The position numbers and the translations under genes were made by a program. The notes beneath the pieces are model-generated. The model saw nothing but the letters and a program-made list of their open reading frames with translations, made no database searches and had not been told where the DNA came from. 6,195 nt of DNA from Pseudomonadota bacterium (GTDB lineage Bacteria > Pseudomonadota > Alphaproteobacteria > Acetobacterales > Acetobacteraceae): positions 1 through 6,195 of the forward strand of contig JAKBAQ010000169.1 of assembly GCA_021808985.1 (NCBI GenBank). The letters are read 5' to 3'. Of the stretch, positions 1 to 5,198 are shown piece by piece; positions within the stretch are counted from its first letter, which is position 1, and each line of letters begins with the position of its first letter.

Positions 1-804
1 TTCACCCGCCGCGCGGGCGACGGGAAGGGATTCGCCGGTGAGCGGGCTTTCATCGAGGCTGGAGGCGCCGGTGAGGATCAGCCCGTCAGCGGGGACGCGC
101 TCGCCGGGGCGCAGCTCCACCTCATCGCCGGGGATGAGGGCCTGCACCGGGACATCGCCGCGCCCGGGCACGTGCGCCAGCGCCGGGCGCAGGCCGTTGA
201 GGCTGGCGATGGCGCCGGCGGCCTCGCGCTTGACGCGGGTTTCCAGGAATTTGCCGAGGCGGATGAAGGTGATGATGGCGGCCGAGGATTCGAAATAAAG
301 CGGGCCGGTGGCCAGGAAATCCCACAGCGAGAGGCCGTAGGCGGCGGTGGTGCCGAGGGCGACCAGCACGTCCATATTGGCGGCGCGGGCGCGCAGGGCC
401 TTGAAACCGGCGATGTAGAACCGGGCGCCGAGCCAGAACTGCATGAGCGTGGCGAGGAGGAGTTGCAGCCAGCCCGGCACGGGAAACAGCATGGCGGCGA
501 ACAAGGGGGCCGAGAGCAGGATGGCGGCGAGGAGCTCCAGAGTCTCGCGGCGGTGGGCGCGCGGGCGGGCCTGCGCGCGCGGCGTGGCGGTGTAGCCGGC
601 GCGGGTGACGGCGGCGGTGAGGGATTCCAGGCTGGTGCCGGGCTCGGCCAGCAGATGCGCGCTCTCGCTCGCGAGGTTGACCGCGACGCTCTGCACGCCG
701 GGAACCTTGGCCAGGGCTTTTTCCACCCGGGAGACGCAGCTGGCGCAGGTCATCCCGCCGATGGCGAGGTCGATCGTCCGCGGGGGCGCAACTGGGTGAT
801 CCAT
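1..804 (-). CDS. copA: Copper-translocating P-type ATPase (P1B), N-terminal part, truncated by window edge
   Basis: This is the first 268 residues of a heavy-metal exporting ATPase of the inner membrane; the rest lies beyond base 1. An N-terminal HMA metal-binding domain (residues about 10-75) carries GGMTCASC, with metal-ligand cysteines C20 and C23. Hydrophobic segments follow at about 88-106, 112-133, 145-163 and 170-184, the last ending in the family-typical IRLGKFLE. The actuator domain then begins and reaches its conserved TGES loop at residues 256-259. NMDVLVALGTTAAYG (143-157) is typical of Cu+ ATPases. The ion-selective CPC motif, the phosphorylated DKTGT and the ATP site are outside the window, so Cu+ rather than Ag+ or another metal is inferred from family resemblance. 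The ATG at 804 is chosen because no other ATG lies upstream of the HMA domain in frame and the next Met codons are inside it. No Shine-Dalgarno precedes it. It is divergent from a CopZ-like gene. Confidence 0.93.
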   Translation of the reverse strand, partial: MDHPVAPPRTIDLAIGGMTCASCVSRVEKALAKVPGVQSVAVNLASESAHLLAEPGTSLESLTAAVTRAGYTATPRAQARPRAHRRETLELLAAILLSAPLFAAMLFPVPGWLQLLLATLMQFWLGARFYIAGFKALRARAANMDVLVALGTTAAYGLSLWDFLATGPLYFESSAAIITFIRLGKFLETRVKREAAGAIASLNGLRPALAHVPGRGDVPVQALIPGDEVELRPGERVPADGLILTGASSLDESPLTGESLPVARAAGE

Positions 805-808
805 GCGG

Positions 809-839
809 AAATATGTGGCCCCCGTAACGGGATGGTCAA
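809..839 (-). promoter_or_regulatory. MerR/CueR-type promoter of the copper ATPase
   Basis: Read on the minus strand, TTGACC (839-834) is separated by 19 nt from ATATTT (814-809). A 19-nt spacer, longer than the normal 17, is the hallmark of promoters activated by MerR-family regulators such as CueR/HmrR, which control copper ATPases. Inside the spacer is a short dyad, CCCG-TTA-CGGG. The dyad is less complete than well-known CueR sites, so the regulator is inferred. No merR-type gene lies in the window. The start of transcription would fall about on the ATG at 804. Confidence 0.55.
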
Positions 840-848
840 GCCTTGACC
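834..848. repeat. Perfect 7-1-7 inverted repeat formed by two back-to-back -35 boxes
   Basis: GGTCAAG-C-CTTGACC. The left half read on the minus strand is the -35 of the ATPase promoter. The right half is the same heptamer facing the CopZ-like gene, with a weak -10 candidate CTTACT at 866-871 (17-nt spacer). The two divergent -35 elements therefore touch, so one bound protein or polymerase would affect both directions. The symmetry is seen directly; the promoter role on the plus side is tentative. Confidence 0.5.
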
Positions 849-893
849 GCGCGGCGCTGGCATTCCTTACTGCGCGCGGCAAGGGAGAGGACC

Positions 894-1097
894 ATGACCC
901 GTTTGGAAATCAGCGTTCCGGATATGAATTGCGCCTCCTGCGTGCGGGCGATTACCGCCGCGGTGCGCGAGGTTGACCCCCAGGCCAGCGTTGATGCCGA
1001 TTTGCAGAGCAAGAGGCTGGTGATCGGCGGCGCGGCGCGGGGGGAGCGGTTTATCGAGGCGATCCGCGAGGCGGGCTTTAGCGTTGAGGCGGCGTGA
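894..1097 (+). CDS. CopZ-like heavy-metal-associated (HMA) protein
   Basis: A 67-residue single-domain HMA protein, probably a cytosolic Cu+ chaperone that passes metal to the divergently encoded ATPase. The metal loop is MNCASC at residues 11-16, with C13 and C16 as ligands, between a first strand (RLEISVPD) and an alpha helix. The end, EAIREAGFSVEAA, matches the last helix and strand of the ferredoxin-like HMA fold. The length is normal for CopZ proteins (about 65-70 residues). The ATG at 894 is preferred over an in-frame TTG at 843 because a purine-rich Shine-Dalgarno (AAGGGAGAGG, 881-890) sits just upstream, and the extra 17 residues would not belong to the fold. It converges with the ferredoxin gene, leaving 30 bp without a clear terminator. 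The usual GMTCxxC is here DMNCASC. Mercury or another soft metal cannot be excluded. Confidence 0.85.
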   Translation: MTRLEISVPDMNCASCVRAITAAVREVDPQASVDADLQSKRLVIGGAARGERFIEAIREAGFSVEAA

Positions 1098-1127
1098 GGC
1101 CGGAGCGCCACGAAGCGCGGATGGGTT

Positions 1128-1451
1128 TCAGTGCTGGCCGCGCGGCAAATTAACCACCAGGCCGTCAAGCGCGGCTGATACCGGGATCTGGCAGCACAGG
1201 CGGCTGTTCTCCTGGTAATTGTCGAGCAGGCGGAGCATTTCGCCCTCCGCCTCGCCCGCCGGGGCGCCGGCCTTGGCGGCCCAGGAGGGCGCGATATAGA
1301 CATGGCAGGTGCCGCAGGCGAGCGCGCCGCCACAATCGCCGTCAATGCCGGGGACGTTGTGGCTGGTCGCGGCTTCCATGAGGGAGACGCCAGGGGCGGC
1401 CTCGACGTCGTATTCCTTGCCGTCATGGGTTATGTATTTGATTCTGGGCAT
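1128..1451 (-). CDS. [2Fe-2S] ferredoxin, putidaredoxin/adrenodoxin type
   Basis: A 107-residue soluble ferredoxin that should deliver single electrons from an NAD(P)H ferredoxin reductase to the P450 encoded immediately upstream. The cluster motif is C40-X5-C46-X2-C49 (CGGALACGTC). The fourth ligand lies in SRLCCQIP at residues 83-90. By analogy with putidaredoxin the second Cys of the pair (C87) is the ligand and C86 is not. Length and layout are those of the vertebrate-type ferredoxins that serve bacterial P450s. The C-terminus is LPRGQH: putidaredoxin ends in a Trp important for P450cam, and that residue is absent here. The ATG at 1451 has AGGA at 1461-1464, about 9 nt upstream. It lies 39 bp after the P450 stop, in the same direction, so one transcript is expected. 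No reductase gene is present in the window. Confidence 0.93.
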   Translation of the reverse strand: MPRIKYITHDGKEYDVEAAPGVSLMEAATSHNVPGIDGDCGGALACGTCHVYIAPSWAAKAGAPAGEAEGEMLRLLDNYQENSRLCCQIPVSAALDGLVVNLPRGQH

Positions 1452-1490
1452 GGCTGAATTTCCTGAAAATGCGCGGGCGCGGTTGAGGGG

Positions 1491-2750
1491 TTAGCGGTGC
1501 AGGCGGACCGGGATGCTGGTGTAGCCGTGGATGAGGCAGGAGGGGATGCGCTGGACCTCGCCCACGACCTCGAGTTTCGAGAAACGCTTGAAGAATTCCT
1601 CCCACAGCACGCGGACCTGCATCTCGGCGAGGCGGTTGCCGACGCAGCGATGGATGCCAAAGCCAAAGGACATGTGGTGGCGGGGGTTTTTGCGGTCGGC
1701 GATGAAGTCCATCGGGTTGGCGATGGCGCGCTCGTCGCGGTTGGCGGAGAGATACCACATGACCACCTTGTCGCCCTTGCGGATTTGCTTGCCGCGGAAT
1801 TCATAATCGCAAAGCGCGGTGCGGCGCATGTGGGCGATGGGGGTCTGCCAGCGGATGGTCTCGGATACAGCACTTGGAATGAGCGCCTGGTTGGCGCGCA
1901 CTTTTTCAAATTCGGCGGGGTGGAGATGCGCCGCCATGGCGGAGCCGGACATGGAGTTGCGCGTTGTGTCATTGCCGCCGACGATGAGCAGGACGACCGT
2001 GCCGAGAAATTCCTCGGGGGTGATGTCGGCCATGTCGGGTGAGTGGGCCATCATCGAAATGAGATCAGCCTTGGGTGGCGCGGCCTTGCGCTCGGCGAAC
2101 ATCCGCTTGAAGACGGCCTCGCACGCGCGCAGCTCGCGCTCGCGCTGCTCCCAGCTTTCGATCACGCCATCGCCGGGAGAGGCGGTGACGACATCCGACC
2201 AGCGGGTGAGGCTGCGGCGTTCCTCGAAGCTGAAATCAAGCAAGGTCGCGAGCATCATCGTGGTCAGCTCGATGGAGACGCGCTCGACCCAGTTGAAGGT
2301 TTCGCCGAGGGGCAGGCCATCAAGCACCGCCTGGCTGCGCTGGCGGATCAGCGGTTCCAGACGCGCAAGATTTTCCGGCGCCACGGCGGGGCTGACGACC
2401 TTGCGGTGATGGTCGTGGCGGGGCGGGTCCATGCCGAGGAAGTTGGGCAGGAAGAGGCCGTTCTCAACCACCGGGTTCAGGGTCGCGTCATCAAGCACGA
2501 AGCTGCCCACCGAGGCATCAGAGGAGAAGACCTTGTGGTTTGTATCGATGGCGATGCAATCCTCGAAGCGGGTGATGGACCAGTACGGGCCATAGGCGCT
2601 TTGCTTGCAGTAATGCACCGGATCTTCATCGCGCAGGCGCTTGAAATAAGGGTGCAGGCCGTCGCGCAGATAGAGTTCGGGGCGGCTGACATCAAACTGC
2701 TCAAGCGGGGTGGCGCGCGCGAGGGCTTCGTCATTAACGGCTGGTGGCAT
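1491..2750 (-). CDS. Cytochrome P450 of the CYP153 family (alkane/fatty-acyl terminal hydroxylase)
   Basis: A 419-residue soluble bacterial class I P450, the usual CYP153 length (about 420). CYP153 enzymes insert oxygen at the terminal carbon of medium-chain alkanes and related aliphatic compounds. Visible P450 signatures are the I-helix oxygen-activation motif GGNDTT (258-263), the K-helix ExxR as E297-TI-R300, and the heme loop FGFGIHRCVG (362-371) with C369 as heme thiolate ligand. Family-typical stretches are LPNFLGMDPPRHD (101-113), HMRRTAL (307-313), IRKGDKVVMWYLSANRD (323-339) and GNRLAEMQ (371-378). I chose the ATG at 2750 because AGGAGG (2762-2757) sits 6 nt before it. The ATG at 2756 touches that Shine-Dalgarno. 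A much longer in-frame start at 2855 would run through the promoter palindrome. It heads an operon with the ferredoxin and is divergent from a TetR regulator. The subfamily and exact substrate cannot be told by eye. Confidence 0.93.
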   Translation of the reverse strand: MPPAVNDEALARATPLEQFDVSRPELYLRDGLHPYFKRLRDEDPVHYCKQSAYGPYWSITRFEDCIAIDTNHKVFSSDASVGSFVLDDATLNPVVENGLFLPNFLGMDPPRHDHHRKVVSPAVAPENLARLEPLIRQRSQAVLDGLPLGETFNWVERVSIELTTMMLATLLDFSFEERRSLTRWSDVVTASPGDGVIESWEQRERELRACEAVFKRMFAERKAAPPKADLISMMAHSPDMADITPEEFLGTVVLLIVGGNDTTRNSMSGSAMAAHLHPAEFEKVRANQALIPSAVSETIRWQTPIAHMRRTALCDYEFRGKQIRKGDKVVMWYLSANRDERAIANPMDFIADRKNPRHHMSFGFGIHRCVGNRLAEMQVRVLWEEFFKRFSKLEVVGEVQRIPSCLIHGYTSIPVRLHR

Positions 2751-2756
2751 CGGCAT

Positions 2757-2762
2757 CCTCCT
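2757..2762 (-). promoter_or_regulatory. Shine-Dalgarno of the P450 gene (decides the start)
   Basis: A perfect AGGAGG on the minus strand, followed by ATGCCG and then ATG. The 6-nt spacing fits the second ATG (2750) and leaves none for the first (2756), so the protein most likely begins MPPAVNDE. Confidence 0.75.
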
Positions 2763-2795
2763 GGATATCGCGTGGGCCGCGATTGTTGCCCGGCT

Positions 2796-2824
2796 TGGGT
2801 ATTTGTTATTGAGTAAATTGTCAA
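2796..2824 (-). promoter_or_regulatory. Promoter of the P450-ferredoxin operon
   Basis: A consensus -35 TTGACA (2824-2819) is followed after 17 nt by TACCCA (2801-2796), a weak -10 that shares only the first TA with the consensus. The perfect -35 and correct spacing favour this placement. Transcription would start near 2789, giving a leader of about 40 nt. The -35 and the whole spacer lie inside the palindrome at 2802-2831. Confidence 0.5.
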
Positions 2825-2831
2825 TAACAAA
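2802..2831. promoter_or_regulatory. Perfect 11-8-11 palindrome, likely operator of the TetR-type regulator
   Basis: TTTGTTATTGA, an 8-nt spacer GTAAATTG, then TCAATAACAAA. Both 11-nt arms match perfectly. It is AT-rich within GC-rich surroundings, and the arm-to-arm repeat is centred between 2816 and 2817. It covers the -35 and spacer of the P450 promoter, so a dimer bound there would block RNA polymerase. TetR-family repressors commonly bind palindromes of this size in the gap between their own gene and a divergent target. Binding by the adjacent regulator is inference. Confidence 0.7.
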
Positions 2832-2867
2832 ATAGCAGCTTGTTTGCTTGATCATATTGGCGCGCTC

Positions 2868-2895
2868 TTGACGGCTTGTTGAGACTCTTTAGCAT
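2868..2895 (+). promoter_or_regulatory. Candidate promoter of the TetR-type regulator
   Basis: TTGACG (2868-2873), 16 nt, then TAGCAT (2890-2895), which matches four of six -10 positions. Transcription would begin near 2902, about 50 nt before the GTG start. It lies about 37 bp beyond the large palindrome, so autoregulation from that site would be less direct than repression of the P450. The remaining DNA of the gap (2763-2795 and 2896-2930) shows nothing I can name. Confidence 0.4.
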
Positions 2896-2951
2896 CCGGG
2901 GCGTGACGTGAGGGGTGGTGTGGCCGTGGGCGGAAGGGGAAGATTCGCGCC

Positions 2952-3593
2952 GTGAGAACCGAGCGAAAAGCGCCGCGCAGCCGGCTGCCGCCCGAGCAGC
3001 GCAGAGCGCAGCTGCTGGCATGCGCCATCGCGGCGACGGCGGAGCATGGGGTGGCGCGGGTGACGCATGCGCATGTGGCGGCGCTGGCGCAGGTTTCGGT
3101 GGCGGCGGTGCATTCCTATTTCCGCACGCGCGAGGATCTGGTGATCGAGACGCTGAGCGAGGTTGAGGCGTCGCTGCTGAAGATTGTCACCGGGGCGGCG
3201 CGCGAGGGGATTCCGGCGCGCGCGGCGCTGCGTGAAATGGTCGAGGGGCTGGACCGCGCGGCGCGGGAGGATTCGGATTTCGTGAAGGTGTGGCTGGATT
3301 GGAGCACGGGATTCCGCGCCGATGTGTGGCCGCGCTACCAGCTGATGCAGGAGCAGCTGCTGGCCGGGGTGCGCAAGGTGCTGGCCGCGGGCAAGCGCGC
3401 GGGGGAGATCTCACCACGGATGAACATACGGGCGGCGGCGCGGCTGTTCGTGGGCGGGGGGCATACGGTGGCGCTGACGAGATTCGCCGGCGCGAGCCAG
3501 AAGGAGATGGATGTGCTGATCGACCATCTGATCAGCGCGGTGATGAGCATCGGCCTGGAGGCGCCGACACCGGCCCTGGGGCGCTCTTTGTAA
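2952..3593 (+). CDS. TetR-family (BetI-like) transcriptional regulator
   Basis: A 213-residue DNA-binding regulator, probably the repressor of the divergent P450-ferredoxin operon. The N-terminal TetR domain spans about residues 14-65. Its helix-turn-helix lies at about 37-58 (VTHAHVAALAQVSVAAVHSYF), followed by RTREDL, the typical end of the recognition region. The C-terminal two thirds are helical and form the ligand-binding and dimer part; the general pattern is closest to the BetI-type C-terminal domain. The start is a GTG at 2952 with a purine-rich stretch (AAGGGGAAGA, 2934-2943) about 8 nt upstream, and no later Met precedes the DNA-binding domain. The stop codon lies in the loop of a large hairpin. 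The inducer cannot be read from sequence: a hydrocarbon, fatty acid or acyl-CoA would fit the neighbours. Confidence 0.9.
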   Translation: MRTERKAPRSRLPPEQRRAQLLACAIAATAEHGVARVTHAHVAALAQVSVAAVHSYFRTREDLVIETLSEVEASLLKIVTGAAREGIPARAALREMVEGLDRAAREDSDFVKVWLDWSTGFRADVWPRYQLMQEQLLAGVRKVLAAGKRAGEISPRMNIRAAARLFVGGGHTVALTRFAGASQKEMDVLIDHLISAVMSIGLEAPTPALGRSL

Positions 3594-3611
3594 AAAACGC
3601 CCCAGGGCCGG
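3570..3611. terminator. GC-rich hairpin between convergent genes, possible two-way terminator
   Basis: A perfect 14-bp stem (3570-3583 with 3598-3611; core GGCCCTGGGGCG) with a 14-nt loop that contains the tetR stop codon. No T-run follows the full stem on either strand; instead, six As (3592-3597) sit in the loop. On the minus strand these are T6 just after a smaller hairpin, CCCC-GGCCCT-GGGG, which is a more classical terminator shape for the leftward gene ending at 3615. The full and small stems exclude one another. Confidence 0.6.
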
Positions 3612-3614
3612 GGT

Positions 3615-4520
3615 TCAGAGGCCGTTCCAGGGGAGGCGGTAGCCGGTCTCGTACAGGCCGTGGCCGAGGGTGCCATCAGCCAGGCGGTATTCCATCAGCT
3701 GTTCGCGCAGGACGAAGGTATCCAGCGGGAAGAGCCAGCTGAACAGGGGTTTGGCGGTGAATTCATGGGTGCGGCCCAGCTCGTCGGTGAAGCTCCAGTG
3801 CGCGCTTTCAACCGAGGTTTTGTCGGCGCCGAAGACCATCCGGTCGTCGATGGCGCTCACCTTCATCCAGCGCGTGCCGTCATGATACATGCGCATGTAG
3901 GCGGACTGGCGGCCGGTGGAAATGCCGTGAATGCCGGAGAGCGCCGTGCCGTTTTCAAAAATCGGCCAGGCCAGGCGGTAGTGCAGCAGGGCGTCCCAGT
4001 TGCGCGGGCCGGCGGCGATGTCGCGGAAGCCCTTGCCGTTCAGCTCGGCGCGCGCGCCGCGGCTGATGATGTGGCCGGTGACGGTGGAGGTGCCCTCAAG
4101 ATGCACGTGCGCCAGCTCGCGCGCGAAGGAGCCGTCTTTGTCATGGCTGAGGGAGATGCAATCCTCCATCGGGTGCAGCTCGTTCCAGAGCAGATCGGCG
4201 CTGAAATCAGGCGTGGAGATGGTGATGCGGGTGCGCTTGAGGGGGATTTCCGCCTCGATGCGCATGCCCGCGATGTCCATGCCGCCGAGCGGGCGGCCCG
4301 CGATGTAGGGCAGGTTCATGTTGGTGCGGGTGAAGAGGGGCAGGCCGTCGCGGAAGGCGATGAACCAGCTGTTGGCCTCCTGCCGGTTTTCCTGAATGCC
4401 GACGCGCACCAGCACGCCGGTGCGGGTTTGCGGGTCGTAGGCGTTGTAGTAGAAGCTCTGGTTCCAGAGCGGGCCATCGCCCTTGATGTGGCCTTCAAAC
4501 TTTTCAAGATCGTGGGACAA
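3615..4520 (-). CDS. AttH/CrtC-like lipocalin-type protein (DUF7064/DUF7065-like), function unknown
   Basis: A 301-residue protein with no signal peptide or membrane segment. It resembles the beta-rich family that includes AttH and carotenoid 1,2-hydratase-like proteins, now mostly annotated as DUF7064/DUF7065. The opening WNQSFYYNAYDPQTRTG (19-35) and the block NGKGFRDIAAGPRNW (161-175) correspond to the WNxSYYxNxYDP and GxGxRDxxxGPRxW patterns I associate with it. Many aromatic residues and short alternating strands fit a double lipocalin-like barrel that binds a hydrophobic ligand. No catalytic activity can be claimed. The start is TTG at 4520: AAGGA lies 8 nt upstream and no ATG occurs before residue 68, which is too late. 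It is the last of three minus-strand genes, 131 bp after its neighbour, behind two palindromes, and it converges with tetR. The family assignment is from memory of motifs, not a search. Confidence 0.75.
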   Translation of the reverse strand: MSHDLEKFEGHIKGDGPLWNQSFYYNAYDPQTRTGVLVRVGIQENRQEANSWFIAFRDGLPLFTRTNMNLPYIAGRPLGGMDIAGMRIEAEIPLKRTRITISTPDFSADLLWNELHPMEDCISLSHDKDGSFARELAHVHLEGTSTVTGHIISRGARAELNGKGFRDIAAGPRNWDALLHYRLAWPIFENGTALSGIHGISTGRQSAYMRMYHDGTRWMKVSAIDDRMVFGADKTSVESAHWSFTDELGRTHEFTAKPLFSWLFPLDTFVLREQLMEYRLADGTLGHGLYETGYRLPWNGL

Positions 4521-4547
4521 GTCAGGTTTCCTTCGCGGTGATGGGCC

Positions 4548-4586
4548 GCTAGCGCCTGATCGCTTGAAGTGCGATCAGGCGCTAGC
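4548..4586. repeat. Perfect 16-bp palindrome with 7-nt loop
   Basis: GCTAGCGCCTGATCGC, loop TTGAAGT, then the exact reverse complement. On the plus strand it is followed by CATTTTT, so it looks like a rightward terminator, yet the flanking genes run leftward and no plus-strand gene ends here. It is better explained as a dispersed intergenic palindrome or an RNA-stabilising hairpin ahead of the AttH-like gene. The stem is within 30 nt of that gene's TTG start. Confidence 0.65.
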
Positions 4587-4594
4587 CATTTTTC

Positions 4595-4653
4595 AGAGGG
4601 CGATTCACGCTTTCGGCTCGCTCAGGCGAGCGAGCCTCAAACGATCGCGCTCT
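4595..4653. repeat. Nested palindrome overlapping a stop codon
   Basis: The outer arms AGAGGGCGAT (4595-4604) and ATCGCGCTCT (4644-4653) pair at 9 of 10 positions. Inside them GGCTCGCT (4615-4622) and AGCGAGCC (4629-4636) pair perfectly around CAGGCG. The right arm covers two bases of the stop codon (TAG) of the upstream gene. The AGAGCGCGAT end resembles intergenic palindromes that are frequent in alphaproteobacterial genomes. It could act as a terminator or attenuator within the operon, but neither strand has a T-run directly after it. Confidence 0.55.
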
Positions 4654-5197
4654 AATCCAGATGCGGCAGCAGCGTGCCGATGGCGGGGATGGCGGCGGGG
4701 TCTATTTCGTTGCCCAGAGAGATCAGGAGGGAGCGGTCGCGCAGCAATTGCGCGCGCGAGAGCTCCAGCACCAGCTGTTCGGCCGCGCTGAACTGGCCGG
4801 CTTCCAGGCCATCACGCGGCTCGGTGAGGATGAGGGCGCTGATGTCGGCGCGCAGGGCGCGGATGGAGGTGAGGATGCGGGCCGGGTCGATGCGGCTTTT
4901 CTCCAGCACGTCGCTGGCCTCGGCGCGCGAGGCGCTCAGGCGGCGCAGCTCGGCGCTGGCTTCGGGGTCTTGCCCGCGGATGCGCTCGAGCGCCTCGGCC
5001 GCCCGCACGAGGCGCTGCAGCTCGTCATGGTCGAAACGGAACTGCACCGGCATCTGGGCGGCGAGCAGGGTGAGCAGGCCCATGGCGAGATGCGCCTGCT
5101 CCACCGCCAGCTTGTTGGCGGGGTCTATGGCGGGGACGATGACGTCCTTCAGGGCCTTGATGACGGTCTGGATCTGGATGTCGGCACGGAGCTGCAT
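4652..5197 (-). CDS. Unrecognised 181-residue protein translated together with the phosphotransferase
   Basis: I do not recognise this family. The 181 residues are soluble, mostly helical and rich in Leu, Ala, Arg and Glu, with no signal peptide, no cysteine and no obvious catalytic motif. The N-terminal half has a conserved-looking core (VIVPAIDPANKLAVEQAHLA, 19-38). The middle is charged and possibly coiled (roughly 60-105), and the end is PAAIPAIGTLLPHLD. The ATG at 5197 is chosen because AAGGA lies 7 nt upstream, inside the end of the previous gene. An in-frame TTG at 5215 would add six residues but lacks such a site. Only one base separates it from the phosphotransferase stop codon, so the two are translationally coupled and probably made in fixed ratio. 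The pairing recalls LvaA/LvaB of Pseudomonas putida, where an APH-like kinase needs a small partner protein. That is analogy, not homology seen here. Confidence 0.8.
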   Translation of the reverse strand: MQLRADIQIQTVIKALKDVIVPAIDPANKLAVEQAHLAMGLLTLLAAQMPVQFRFDHDELQRLVRAAEALERIRGQDPEASAELRRLSASRAEASDVLEKSRIDPARILTSIRALRADISALILTEPRDGLEAGQFSAAEQLVLELSRAQLLRDRSLLISLGNEIDPAAIPAIGTLLPHLD

Positions 5198-5198
5198 G

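Noticed and set aside
172..846. Plus-strand open frame of 224 codons opposite the ATPase
   Set aside because: It is Gly/Ala/Arg-rich low-complexity translation on the antisense of a clearly conserved gene, a usual artefact in GC-rich DNA.
843..893. Longer CopZ-like protein from a TTG at 843
   Set aside because: The added 17 residues are outside the HMA fold, and the TTG is part of the divergent CTTGACC box. The ATG at 894 has a good Shine-Dalgarno.
1098..1127. Terminator between the convergent chaperone and ferredoxin genes
   Set aside because: Only a 4-bp GCGC stem is visible and there is no T-run, so it is too weak to call.
2043..2816. Plus-strand open frame of 257 codons opposite the P450
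   Set aside because: Antisense of the I-helix and upstream region of a certain P450; no recognisable domain.
2751..2855. N-terminal extension of the P450 by 35 residues from a start at 2855
   Set aside because: It would translate through the promoter and the 30-bp palindrome, has no homology-like content, and a perfect AGGAGG is placed for the ATG at 2750. CYP153 proteins are about 420 residues, which fits the shorter form.
3660..4541. Plus-strand open frame of 293 codons opposite the AttH-like gene
   Set aside because: Antisense shadow with biased composition and no motif. The minus-strand frame has family motifs, a ribosome site and sensible operon spacing.
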